From Sphaerulina vaccinii (taxonomy: Eukaryota; Ascomycota; Dothideomycetes; Mycosphaerellales; Mycosphaerellaceae), in the NCBI GenBank assembly GCA_022570795.1, contig JAKUDP010000006.1, positions 682,001 to 746,000 of the forward strand: DNA of 64,000 bases. Direction: 5' to 3'. A model generated the notes under the pieces. That model worked only from the letters and a program-made list of their open reading frames with translations, was not told the DNA's origin and searched no databases. Positions 1-10,500 of the stretch are shown in pieces (within the stretch, counting starts at the first letter, position 1; each line of letters opens with the position of its first letter). The translations under genes were made by a program, and so were the position numbers.

Positions 1-1
1 T

Positions 2-3000
2 GGATATATGCCATCACCACAGGGCTACACTGGACCACGTCCGCCTATGCCTCCAATGCCTACAGGCTTCGGCAACAATCTTACCCCGGGACTTTCTTCG
101 CAACCAACTGGCCTGACTCCACAGCAGACTGGCTATCCAATGGCTCAGCCTCTCAATGCGCAGCCCACAGGGCGACCAGGCCAGTGGGGCTTGGTAAATG
201 CGCCAGCAGCTGGTCTACCAAACCTGCAGGCTCTACAGAACCAGATGATGCCACAGCCAGGAAGAGAAGCAGGATTCAGTGCTCAGGGGTTGCGTGGTAA
301 TGCTACAGTGCCGTGGGCAGTTACAAAAGATGAGAAGAAGATTTACGATGATATGTTCAAGGCATGGGATGGATTTGGTAAGGGCTACATCTCTGGTGCT
401 CAGTCACTCGAGATATTTGGACAGTCGGGCTTGAACAAGCAGGATCTTGAGCGTATCTGGACGCTGAGTGACCCGCACAATAAAGGCCGACTGAATCTGG
501 ACGAATTCGCAGTCGCCATGCATCTGATCTATCGAGCCCTCAATGGCTATCCCGTACCGAATCAGCTCCCGCCTGAGCTTATCCCACCTTCGACGCGAAA
601 CATCAATTCGAGTATCGATGCCATGAAGGGACTGCTTGGGCGAGATGCCGAAGAGCGCAAGTCGTCTGGCGCGTTCTTGCAGCCGCAGAAAACAGGCGTC
701 AGCTACCTGAAGGGCCACTCGTTCCGTGGGAATGGAGCAGCTGGTGCCCGCAAAGATGCGACAGTGTTTAAGAACAATGACGATGCTGTCGGATATCGAT
801 CTTCTGCTAGGCGTAGGATTGGGCAGAACGGAAGAGACGCATCACCAGCTTCAAGCGACACAAGCAGTGTACCAACGGACGAGATGAGCATTGAGCAACT
901 GAAGAAGACGATTCGCGAGAAGCAGGTTCTGCTTGATGCGATGGACTTTGAAGATGAAGGCAGTGCTGAGCAAGAGGACGCCTTAGATCGCAAGGACAGA
1001 AAGGAGGCAGAAGAGCTGTTCAGACGCATTCGAAATATACAGGAGGATCTCGATACACATCCGAACAGTGCGTACAAGACGGGCGATTCCGATGCTGAAC
1101 GTCGTTCTCTGCAGAGACAGTTGCGCGGGTTACAGGATCGTCTGCCAGAGCTTGCGAGCCATGTGCGAAGATGTGAGCGTGCTATTGCAGATGCTCAGCT
1201 TGAGCTGTTCAGGCTGAAGGATGCCAAGGCAAATCCTGGCTCAGCACCAGCAATCGTTGGTACTGGGCCAGGAGGTGCGGTGACAGAAAGCGATCGTCTG
1301 AAGGCCAGAGCCAAGGCAATGATGCAGCAAAGATCAGCTGCATTGAGTGGCAAAAAGGTCGAGCCCGCGGACGATGGCCGAGGCGCCGCAGCCAGGCTGG
1401 AAGAAGAGAGCAAGCGCGTCACTCGCGAGCGTGAGGATAACGAAAAGATGGTTCGTGATGTTGAAGAGAGCGTGACAGAATACAGCAAGGGCTTGGAATC
1501 TAGCTTGAAGGAGGGCGCCGAAAGCGCTTCTGATGAGCACGAAAGACGGCGATGGCAGGATGGTCTTGGTGTCGAGGACGAGGTGAAGGATTTCATTTTC
1601 GATCTGCAGCGCAGCTCGCGATCTGCACGGGTGCGGAATGAGGAGAAGTCACAATCACGACCGAAGCCCGTCGAGGACGATACTCGGACGAGTACGCCTA
1701 CCACAAGGACAGAAAGTCCTGCTTCATCGCGGCAACCCGCTGCTTCGTCTCCTGCCACAACCGGATCCTCGTACTCGAGCTACAAGACTGCGGAAGAGCG
1801 CGCCGCTTTCATCAAGCAGCAAGCTGAACAGCGTATGGCTGAGCGTCTTGCCGCGCTTGGCCTCAAAGCGCCCTCGAGGAGTGGTGCCGAAAGCCCTGCT
1901 CAGCGCGCCGAACGAGAGCGCAAGGAACGAGATGACAAGCTGCGACGTGCAGAAGAGGAAGATGCGAAACGTGAGCAAGAACGCCAAGCCAGGATCAATG
2001 GCGAGACCATCTCTCCGCCTTCGCCAGCTGCGTCCAGCAAAGCGAAACCTCCTCCACCCGCACCACGCAAGAATCGTAGTGAGAGCCTGCAAAGCGACAC
2101 CCAGGCGAAGTCTGCCGAGCAGCAGATTAAAGAGCAGGCTCTTAAGGAGCAAGAAGCCGCTCTTGCTTCCCAGACTCGGGACATGGAGTATGTTGACATA
2201 ATACATACGTTCTCAGATCATGATACTGACAACGTTTACAGGGATGAAGAGGCTCGCCAAGAACGCGAGTTGCAGCAACAGAAACATGAGGCTGCTGCTT
2301 CGCTTCGTGCACTCGAAGAGCAAGTCAAGGCTGGCAAGGCTAAGAAGTCCGAGGAGAAGAAAAGACGTGAAGCAGCCAAGAAGGAAGCCGCAGACAAGGA
2401 AGCTCGACTTGCGGCACAACGTGCAGAGATCGAAGCTGCTAAAGAGCGAGAACGACAGCTTCGCCTCCAGCTTGAGAACATGGACGATGACTCCAGCAGC
2501 GATGACGAAGACAAGATCACGCCGACCGAAAGCACTCCGGCACAAAGCATGGAGCTGCCAAAGGTCCAAGAGACACCCGCCTCGCCTCCAGCAGCGCCTC
2601 CCTTGCCTTCTTCTGCAGCACCACCTCCACCGCCAATGCCAGGAACTGTCACCAGCCCACCAGAACAATCTAAGAACCCATTCTTCCGCAGCATGAACCA
2701 GCAATCCTCAGCAGCATCGACACCAGCTGTCACATCTCCCGAAGCATCACAGAAAGTCGACACGAATCCATTCCACCGCCTGACGCAGCAAGACCTAGCC
2801 AAGCAGCAACAAGCTCTTCCTGACCCAGCACCAGCCTCGTCGCGATCTCGATCTAAGCCTGCAGATGAAGACGACTGGTCCGTTCTCGACTCTGACGACG
2901 ACGAGAGTGATGAGGAAGACAAGCCTCAAGGTGGAAGTGCAAAACAGCTCGCATCTATCCTCTTCGGCACGATGGCTCCACCTCGTCCTCTTTCAGCAAT

Positions 3001-3346
3001 GGACAGCCCCAAGTCTGCCGGTCCAGGCTCACCTGCACCGAATGGGACTGATCGCTTCGCTTCGCCGCCTCCAAGCGCAGCTCCTGGTGCCCCTCCTCCA
3101 CCGCCGCCTCCCATGCCGGGCAGCTCTGCTGCTCCTCCTCCACCTCCAATGCCAAACAGTGGAGCTCCCCCTCCGCCACCTGGGCCACCTCCAGCTCCCG
3201 AGATGCCGGGCGCATTCCCACCGGGACCGCCTGCTGCTGCACCAGACAGGAGTGGCTTGTTACAGGCGATTCAGCTTGGCAAGGGCTTGAAGAAGGTTGA
3301 GACTAAGGATCGCAGCACTTCTTCGGTTGCTGGGAGGGTGCTTTAG
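2..3346 (+). CDS. PAN1: PAN1, actin cytoskeleton-regulatory complex protein (5' partial)
   Basis: PAN1 is an endocytic scaffold that activates Arp2/3 at cortical actin patches together with End3 and Sla1. The frame is open to the left edge, so the N-terminus (normally containing the first EH domain) lies outside. Visible from the first Met at 8: a Pro/Gln-rich linker with QPTG and PQQTGY repeats, one EH domain at about residues 105-190 with the EF-hand-like loop around SDPHNKGRLNLDEF, a long charged coiled coil (about 280-830), then proline-rich stretches and a C-terminal WH2-like segment (SGLLQAIQLGKGLKK). A probable 54-nt intron lies at 2188-2241 (GTATGT...CTGAC...TTTACAG). It is a multiple of three and stop-free, so the reading frame runs through it unspliced; splicing gives ...DMEDEEARQ. 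The family assignment is strong; the intron call is inference. Confidence 0.93.
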   Translation, partial: GYMPSPQGYTGPRPPMPPMPTGFGNNLTPGLSSQPTGLTPQQTGYPMAQPLNAQPTGRPGQWGLVNAPAAGLPNLQALQNQMMPQPGREAGFSAQGLRGNATVPWAVTKDEKKIYDDMFKAWDGFGKGYISGAQSLEIFGQSGLNKQDLERIWTLSDPHNKGRLNLDEFAVAMHLIYRALNGYPVPNQLPPELIPPSTRNINSSIDAMKGLLGRDAEERKSSGAFLQPQKTGVSYLKGHSFRGNGAAGARKDATVFKNNDDAVGYRSSARRRIGQNGRDASPASSDTSSVPTDEMSIEQLKKTIREKQVLLDAMDFEDEGSAEQEDALDRKDRKEAEELFRRIRNIQEDLDTHPNSAYKTGDSDAERRSLQRQLRGLQDRLPELASHVRRCERAIADAQLELFRLKDAKANPGSAPAIVGTGPGGAVTESDRLKARAKAMMQQRSAALSGKKVEPADDGRGAAARLEEESKRVTREREDNEKMVRDVEESVTEYSKGLESSLKEGAESASDEHERRRWQDGLGVEDEVKDFIFDLQRSSRSARVRNEEKSQSRPKPVEDDTRTSTPTTRTESPASSRQPAASSPATTGSSYSSYKTAEERAAFIKQQAEQRMAERLAALGLKAPSRSGAESPAQRAERERKERDDKLRRAEEEDAKREQERQARINGETISPPSPAASSKAKPPPPAPRKNRSESLQSDTQAKSAEQQIKEQALKEQEAALASQTRDMEYVDIIHTFSDHDTDNVYRDEEARQERELQQQKHEAAASLRALEEQVKAGKAKKSEEKKRREAAKKEAADKEARLAAQRAEIEAAKERERQLRLQLENMDDDSSSDDEDKITPTESTPAQSMELPKVQETPASPPAAPPLPSSAAPPPPPMPGTVTSPPEQSKNPFFRSMNQQSSAASTPAVTSPEASQKVDTNPFHRLTQQDLAKQQQALPDPAPASSRSRSKPADEDDWSVLDSDDDESDEEDKPQGGSAKQLASILFGTMAPPRPLSAMDSPKSAGPGSPAPNGTDRFASPPPSAAPGAPPPPPPPMPGSSAAPPPPPMPNSGAPPPPPGPPPAPEMPGAFPPGPPAAAPDRSGLLQAIQLGKGLKKVETKDRSTSSVAGRVL

Positions 3347-4242
3347 CTCGAACGAGATGTTGGATTGGTGTAATAGTTGTACGTATTGTTTATAGATTGA
3401 GCAAAGAATGCTGTAGTCATGCTTCAACTTTTCAATCTCTTTGGAACTGCACGAGACATTCTGGTTGTCCTTTCTCTGATGGATTTCGTACATACCAACC
3501 TGGTCTGTCTCTGAGCTCGTCGCCTTGGTATATACCTACTTTGTGCTCGTATTACCGAGTCTTTCGCTCACCTCGCTGCAGACCTCACTGTATATGAGGT
3601 CCTATCTCTGGAAGGGCTTCACGATGCTCGTCGGGGTCTGGGGTTGAGCTTGACGCCTTAGTATATACTTACTTCGTATTCTTAGTCTTGAGCCTTTCGC
3701 TCACGCCTCTGCAGACCTCACCATGCAACAGATTCTATCTCTGACTCGGTCCCACTACACTCATCTAGGTCTGGATTCGAGCTCGCCACCTCAGTACGCA
3801 TTTGGAGATGGGCAACTGGGTTGAGTTCTTACGCTAACTCTCTGCGAGCTTTACCATGCAAGAGATTATATCTCTGGCAGAGCTTCACGATACTCCTATG
3901 AGTCTGGGTCTGAGCTCGTGACCTCAGTATTCACATACAAGATGGGGATTGGGTTGGACTTCTCATCCATTCTGGGACTACCTAGGGTGACCGTACCATC
4001 TTTGTTGTAAAAGCAAATGGCTACAACCACGCTTTTCAATGAGTCTAATATATGACTCTGGGAAGCTACAGTATACTGATGTCGTAGCATTCCGTAGCTT
4101 CATCTCCCGTAACTTCGCTCCCTAAGCCTAGTGATTTAGCACTGGGAAGGAGCAATATCTCGGGGAGTAAATGTGTCGTAAGTTATAATACAATCGTTCT
4201 CCGTTCTCTGTCAACTAAGCTTTCGCTGCACCCCTCCCGCAC
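3347..4242. other. Intergenic region with decayed tandem repeat
   Basis: This gap between the convergent ends of PAN1 and the small acidic gene holds no credible coding frame. Most of it is the roughly 133-bp degenerate tandem repeat listed separately; the rest is presumably 3' UTR sequence. Confidence 0.7.
3501..4000. repeat. Degenerate tandem repeat, about 133-bp period, nearly four units
   Basis: The landmark TGAGCTCGTCGCCT-like recurs near 3511, 3644, 3777 and 3910, a spacing of 133-134 bp. Each unit also carries a TATCTCTGG...CTTCACGAT(G/A)CTC block and, in the first three, a CTGCAGACCTCAC or equivalent block. Units have diverged by many substitutions but few indels, as expected for an old tandem array. 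The fourth unit fades out after about 4000. No open frame spans it. Confidence 0.75.
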
Positions 4243-5032
4243 TCAGTACTGTAGTCATTGTCAGTTTGGGCACATGAATGGATATCTTGAAGTGGCGCTG
4301 ACTTACGAAGCATTCGCCATCGTCCTCTGGGTTGAGTTCTCCCTCTTCAAACTCTCCCTCCTCGAACTCCTCATCATCGTACTCTCCTTCTCCGCCTTCG
4401 CCCTCCTCAACCTCCATCGCAACATCCTCGTAGTCATTGGCACGGAGATTCGGGTAGAACTGGAAGAGATCGGCCTCAATTCGATCAATGCGAGCTTGCA
4501 CTTCATTTTCGATCCGAGTAGTCGTGTCTTCCTGTTGCTTAGCAAGTCTGAACATCTCAGCTTGGTAGTCTTCGTCCACGGTATTGATTAGCTCCTCTCT
4601 CTGATCCTCGAGCTTGGCGATCGCGGCTTGGGCGGTCTTCCATGCAATGTCTTGGGCTGTTCGTGGGAGCGGGAGCTGTGGTGGCAGGATGCTAGCTTGA
4701 GAAGTCTGCTGCTGGTCCACACCGTTCACACTGCGCTGGAAAAGCTTCTTCTTCTGGGAGTAACGTGCAGAATTCTTACGTGCCTTTGCATCACGTTCTT
4801 CAAGCCTATCCCAGAGTTCCCGGTCCGTGATTGGAGTTCCCAGGGGGAGACCTTTGCTGCTGTTGTAGACATCATAGATTCGCTTGCGGGCCCAGTTCAG
4901 GGAGAAAGCTGCGTCCAGGTCTCCGGCGTTGGCCTTCTCAATCTTGGCTCGAGTCGCTGGTCTACAGTCTGGCTTAGCGAAGTTGCCTCTGCCTGGCTTG
5001 GCGCGAGTGGTGGTGCCGTTCAAGTTGGCCAT
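4243..5032 (-). CDS. Hypothetical protein with acidic C-terminus
   Basis: I do not recognise this family. The model is two exons, 5032..4307 and 4248..4243, separated by a 58-nt intron (4306..4249, GTAAGT...CTGAC...CTACAG); the second exon contributes only one codon and the stop, giving about 243 residues. The start Met (MANLNG) is preferred because translation upstream of it is low-complexity Thr/Ser/Pro/His-rich sequence resembling a translated 5' leader, although the frame stays open to 5377. The N-terminal half is basic (GRGNFAKPDCRP, WARKRIYDVYNS), the middle is predicted coiled coil (about 150-205), and the tail is strongly acidic with repeated EEGE blocks. A nuclear or chromatin role would fit this composition but nothing shows it. 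Confidence 0.7.
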
Positions 5033-6800
5033 GGTGGTGGTAGTACGCGGTGTGGGCGTTGTCGCGGTCAGAAGTGAAGTGAAATGAAGTGAAGTCTTGT
5101 GTCTGTGGTAGCTCTGCTGGTGTATGCGGATTGCGACCGGGCTCGGATTGCGAGATCGTGTTCTTGGTTGTCGCTCGAGGTGCAGAGACGGCGTCTTTGA
5201 GCGCGAGTGGGCTTGCACTACAGCAGGGAGCGCGGTGGACTGAGGCGGTGTGATAAGGCGGCAGTGTCGGGTTGCAAAGTTATGAAGGTAAGTGGTGTGT
5301 GGTGGTGGGTGGAAAGAAGTTCGCGAAAGCGAAGCAGAAGATGAGGTCAGGGAAAGGTGAATGATCAGGTGTGCCACCAGCGCCCAACAGAAAGATCTGA
5401 AGTTTGAAAACAGACACCTCAGTCGTCAACCACCGCCATAGCGGGCGGGCTGCGGCAATGGGGAGTACTTTCACAAGTGGCCGCAGCGTTCGATATGGTG
5501 GTTTGGCTTACTTGAGGTAGAGATGAGCCCATTGGGACGACTGTGACTGTATGAACGATTGTCAGCAGCTGCTAACTCTGGTCAGGTCAACACGCTCTCC
5601 AGATAGGTACGCCAGAACAGAGGTTGCCAGCTCCGGCAACCGCATAGTCAATGGCTCCACGGGGGAGTGCGGTCGTTGTTTACGTCGACAAAGCCTTGTA
5701 TAGAGCGAGAAGAGGGTGATATACATGCTCTCAAACGGGGCCGATGAGAGTGATATTTGCCGGCTTTTCGATCAGACTGGATCTAACATGCCACTCGAAG
5801 CGGGCTTGAGAAGCTGAAACGGCAGCCGCCCGAAACGGAGACAGTCGCATCTTGAGGCAGGCATCAAGTTCAGATACCTGCAATGGCGAGAACTGATTGC
5901 CGCATTAGTCTTTGTCAAGGCTTGCCGGTAAACAGTCTTTTATGCTTGTGATTGTGTTTGCTTCATCGATTTCGGAATTTTGACCGCCATCAATACCATC
6001 TATACGAAGCGCGTAAGGCGATGAAAACCTGTTCCAATTTCATCAGCAGCATCATAACTAGTAAGTGATTGTGAGCAGGTATACAGATTTCACACTGTGC
6101 AGCTATCCAGGTGGCTTTCACGCGTGGAATCCGATCATGACCAGTGTAGCACTTCTCTTCAGCGTAGGACTTCCGACGTCCGATGAGCACCAATGGAGAG
6201 GAAGAAGGTGCCCCATACAAGCTCAATTTGCTCACCCATCAGGGGCCAATGGTCTTGAGAACTCCTGGCACTACTAAGTCAAGTGTCCAGGCTTGTTGTC
6301 GATTTGCGGTTGCCACGCAAAGTTCTCCAACATCAAGAACATGTTGGTATTCAAGGTTACGGGAAGCGTGAGACCAAGACTTCAGGCAGCTCGTGGGGAC
6401 TTGTTTGAGCAGTCTAGCCTGGATATAGGCGTAGAAGTGTGACGGTGAGTAAGAGGACGAAATGTCGCGAAGGAGAAGAGGCGAGGTTGCATGTCTTGGC
6501 AGATTTCAACGCACTTGCGATATCGGAACGTCAGGCTATTGCAGATTTGACAATCTCACTTGCACGCTACATCCTGGTCTCGAACCTATACCGCAACATA
6601 CAGGCGCCAGTGAGGCCGTATACATGGCCCAAGTACACTAGGAGTGACGCTGAACCCATCGATATTCATCGACCAGCCGACCATTGATCGATTTCTTACC
6701 GAAGCTAGCCCAAGTACACGCCTCTGAGTTTGAGCATTTCTGTACGACATAAGACTCTGCTTACTCATCACAAAAGTGCTTCAGATGTCTGAGATATCCA
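5033..6800. other. Intergenic region, no gene seen
   Basis: About 1.8 kb between the start of the acidic hypothetical gene and the tRNA gene. Open frames are 82 codons or shorter, on both strands, and show no recognisable family. It presumably contains the promoter and 5' leader of the minus-strand gene at its left end and the upstream region of the tRNA gene at its right end. Confidence 0.6.
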
Positions 6801-6945
6801 TCCTCCGTGGCGCAATTGTGAGTAACCACCAAACTATCATACCTCGATTATGTGATCTAACCATCACACTAGGGCTAGCGCGTACGACTGTTATCAGTAC
6901 TACACTGCTATCGTGAGGTTGACAGTTCAAGCCTGTCCGGGGGAA
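6801..6945 (+). tRNA. tRNA-Asn(GTT), interrupted by two introns or inserts
   Basis: A full cloverleaf can be drawn. The acceptor stem is 6801-6807 with 6938-6944 (seven pairs, one T-G wobble). The D-stem is GCGC 6810-6813 with GCGC 6878-6881. The anticodon stem is TACGA 6883-6887 with TCGTG 6911-6915. The T-arm is GACAG-TTCAAGC-CTGTC 6921-6937, with A6945 as discriminator. The anticodon GTT is at 6890-6892. A 16-nt intron (6894-6909) sits one base 3' of the anticodon, the canonical nuclear tRNA intron position. A second, 55-nt insert (6818-6872) lies in the D-loop, with GTGAGT at its 5' end, CTAAC about 15 nt from its end and CACTAG at its 3' end. Removing both leaves a 74-nt tRNA with a normal D-loop (AATTGGCTA, G18G19 intact). 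A T5 Pol III terminator follows. Whether the gene is functional is unknown. Confidence 0.85.
6818..6872 (+). other. 55-nt spliceosomal-like insert within the tRNA D-loop
   Basis: The insert begins GTGAGT, has a branch-point-like GATCTAACC and ends CACTAG, matching the mRNA introns seen elsewhere in this window in length and signals. Its exact excision restores a conventional 9-nt D-loop with adjacent G18 and G19. Position and boundaries are read directly; that it is removed by the spliceosome is inference. Alternatives are tRNA endonuclease cleavage or a dead tRNA gene. Confidence 0.7.
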
Positions 6946-7280
6946 TATCTTTTTGCCTATTTTGGACGGTATGGACGATGTCAAGGTGTTGTGGTGGTGT
7001 TGGTCGAACTTTTGAGCAAATTCTGGCTTGTGTGGGGTGTAGGAGAGCTGTTATAGGCTTTTCGACGGTTCTTTTGATGGCGTAAAATACTTCAAGGTCC
7101 TCCGTTTCTGTAGCTAGCTTGTGCAACAGTATATCCTGTGTTATGGTAGTGTGGTGTTGATAGTTGTGGTATCTTTGAGCGCCAAGACCTTGGTAAGTGA
7201 ATTCAACTTTCTGCACCTCTTTGGCGAATTGGTCATACAACAATGGACATTGATATAGCTGCGCCAACAACACAATCTCA
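6946..7280. other. Short intergenic region, no gene seen
   Basis: Between the tRNA terminator and the first SINE-like repeat I see no coding frame with family resemblance. A minus-strand frame runs through it into the tRNA, but its C-terminus is simply the antisense of the tRNA T-arm. Confidence 0.5.
6950..6954 (+). terminator. RNA polymerase III terminator of tRNA-Asn
   Basis: A run of five T residues begins five bases after the end of the tRNA, the normal distance and form for a Pol III stop. Confidence 0.75.
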
Positions 7281-7442
7281 ATAGTCGTCTAGGCGCTGTG
7301 GCTGACTTGGTAAGTCGTCAGCAAAGCTGATGCTCAATATGGATGCATCGGTGTTCCCAAAGTTAGCAGCATCTGCTGACACGGCAGAGAACGCGCCCTG
7401 CACACTAACTCGACGGCGATTGTTCTGCTTTCGGTTTGCTTT
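7281..7442 (+). repeat. SINE-like repeat, copy A
   Basis: Shares with copies B and C, in the same order and at similar spacing, AGTCGTCTAGGC-like 5' sequence, a near-invariant GGTAAGTCGTCAGC...GCTGATGCTC core that can form a TCAGC/GCTGA hairpin, and a GGCGATTGTTCTGCTTT 3' block. The middle is diverged. It lies just outside the 3' end of the NRPS-like gene. Confidence 0.6.
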
Positions 7443-7500
7443 TCTGTGGTCCAATGATTTCCATGTTATCAAGGGAGGGCGTTGAACGCGAGACCAAATC

Positions 7501-10500
7501 TTACCGACCAACAACCCGACTCACATCTATCTCGCAGTCCTGAACACCCTTCTCCCAATTCTCCTTATTAGCCAACCAGCTTGCGATAGCCATAACTTCT
7601 CTCGCCCAGTCGACCGCTTCATCAGGTTCAACGATATCCTCATCTGATAGAATCTGCGTCCATAGTCTCGTCTCCTCAGCTTCACCTTCGATCCAGCAAT
7701 TGAATAGCCAAGCAGTCTCACAGTTTGCCTTAGTCTCATGGTACTCCATGGCATCGTACAACAATTCTCCATTCTTGGTTCTCACAGGCAGATAGTTGAG
7801 ACAAGTACTCATCGCAGCTGCATCGAACATCTGTTTGGCACTCTCATTATCTCCCTCAGCTTTTGCTAAGCCTTCTCTAACAAGATTCCAAGGAGCGTGA
7901 ACGTCTTGTGCTTCGTCGTCTTGCTTCTTCTTGAGGGCTTGCAGATACTGCATAACAGTGGTTGAAGCTTCTGGCATGGCGATTATCTGTACTGTGCGCT
8001 CTAGCGTCGGCCCAGCAAGGTCCATACAGTCTGGCAGTGATGGTTGCATCCACGATTCTACAAAAGGCCAAGTTCTTCCATTCTCGTTCTGGCTGAAGAT
8101 AGCAGTATTTGTCTGCGTCTTGCGCGCTAGGAAAACTGCCAGTGCGGTCTTGATCAGGATGAAAGGTGGAACGTTGTGTGCACTGCGCAGTGTCGATAGA
8201 TGTGGTAGCGGAGTCGAGAATTTCGGTGCAATGAAGGTACTTCGGTGCTCTGCCGAGACAAGCGGGTTCGTAGAAGTCTCGGATGGTGTCGGGAAGAGTG
8301 AAGAGGCATGAGACGTGAGCGTCTTAAGTCGTCGGATCTGACGCGTCACTGCGCGTGTTGCTGCATGCGATGAGCGATGTAGATAGTACATATCTGCCCA
8401 GGCCTTGTATGGGATATGTGCTCGCAGTGGAGTCGAAGGAGAGGCGAGAAGGGCATCAAGATCATCCAAGAAAGTGGACAGCGACAGTCCGTCACTGGAA
8501 AGATGTTAGTGATGAGCCGATAGCCACGATGATTATGTTAGTGTCCAACCTACAATGCAGAATGTTGCAAAGCCCAGATCAGTCCAGCACGACCCGTGGA
8601 CTTTACCTTCGCCACTTTGACCAGGAAAGATGGGTAGGGAGACTCCACTTCTGCAAAGTGAACTCCATTGTAAAGCAACTTGACCAGATCTTCAGGATGT
8701 TCTGCCTCTAGGATGTCTCCCACAGCATACTGGAACCACTTCTCATTCGATCGCATGATGACTCGCATTGTTGGTTCTCCGCTTGGTCCTTTCAGCTCGA
8801 AGCTTCGTTGCATAGCATGGTGCTGGATGGCAACTCGTAGAGCAGCACGTACTTCTATCACATCTGCCTCCTTCGTGGATATGGCTATGCGGTGATTGAC
8901 TTTGGCAGTCCCGGCCACGTTACCAAAGACTTCATAGCCAAGATCCCATGAAGGTAAGATATCTTGAACATCTTCTTCCCAGGTGAAGCCAAGTGGAGTG
9001 ATCGCCTCGATGACCTGGTCTCTTATTTGAGACATGACCTCTGGCTCACCAAGTGTGATGGCAACGTCGTCAGTTGTCGGTGGTCCATCTCTTCGCACAT
9101 CCAGGCCGAGAGGCAATGCTGACGAATTGCTTCGTGAAGAAAGCATGTCTGCTTGCTTCTGGATAGTGCCAGCCTCTAGAATCTCCTCCACTGTGATGTC
9201 CAGTCCCAGGTTGCGCTTGACCATGTTTCGAAATCGCATAAGGGTGATGCTGTCTGCGAAGTCGTGAACATTACTCTCTGGCTGAACATCAACACCCAGC
9301 AACTTCTGCCACAGTTCTATCAGCTCTACAACTGACGCGCCAGAGGAGGAGTTGACTGCGGGTGCTGTCTTCAGCAGTGCATCCTCATGTTCCTGTACGA
9401 GCTCCTTCAGCTCTACTTTCCTCACTTTGCCGCTCGAAGTTCTTGGATAGTCCTTCAGAGCCAAGTCCTTCAACGTGTAGAAGTTCTCGGGTACAAAAGC
9501 TGGACCCAATGCATCGACCAGAGCTTTGCGAATTTCTGCTGTCGGTAGCTCGCTTTCGCCCTGTATCACAGCTACTGGAACTTCTCCAGCTTCCTCACTC
9601 CGCACACCCACCACTTGTGCACTGATCTTGAGTCTAGCATCAAGCACGGCTTCGATCGCAGCAGGTGCAATGTTCTCGCCACCACGGATGATCAGATCTT
9701 TGTATCGGCCGGAGATCGTTATCGTACCGTCTTTCGACATGATGCCCTGATCACCAGAAACGAACCATGATCCATGATCGTCTTCGTAGAAACTGTCCGC
9801 AGAGAAGCCTCCTAGGTATCCTTGAATTAGGTGAGGTCCGCCAAAGTGTAACTCTCCCGCTTCTCCTCGTGGTAAAGGCACACGAGAATCAGGTGCACAT
9901 ATGCGAAGGCGAGCAGAGTCCACTAAAGTCCCGACTGTGATGACCTTTGCGGTTCGTGTATTGAAGATGCCAGTCGTTATAGGCACTGCTTCTGTCGCAC
10001 CGTACGAGTTGGACATACTCGGACATCTTAAGGCCGTCCAGCAGAGTTTGAGATGTTCTATCAGAATGGTCGTCGCACCAATCTCAACATTTCGCAAAGA
10101 CGATGTGTCTGTTGATGCTAGTGATGGGTGAGCGGCGATGGCTTGCAACATAGCCGGAACAGATGGCAAGTTTGTGCAATGCTCTTGTGCGATACTGATA
10201 TCTGATTAGCATTTCCATCCAACACGATCGTGACGCATAAACCTACGCTCGAAGAGCCGCCGTTGGGTCGAACGCGGCGGAGGGGAACACAGTGCTCCCG
10301 CCTATGACCATAAAGCCAAGAGCTATGCTGATACCTCCAATGTGGTGAGTTGGCATAATGCAACATGTTCGACTTGAAGATGTTAGCTTGATTGCACGAT
10401 CCTGAGTCAAAAGTCCCGCTGCGGCGCTCAGATTCGTGTGTATGCCTCCTTTGGGTAGAGATGTTGTGCCACTGGTAAAAATGATCAGAGCAACGTCGTC

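Noticed and set aside
3501..4000. CRISPR-like array or coding repeats at 3.5-4.0 kb
   Set aside because: Units are 133 bp, diverged along their whole length with no constant repeat plus variable spacer pattern, and no open frame spans them.
6908..7273. Minus-strand 121-codon frame ending in PPDRLELSTSR
   Set aside because: The C-terminus is the antisense of the tRNA T-arm and acceptor stem, a common false protein; the rest has no family resemblance.
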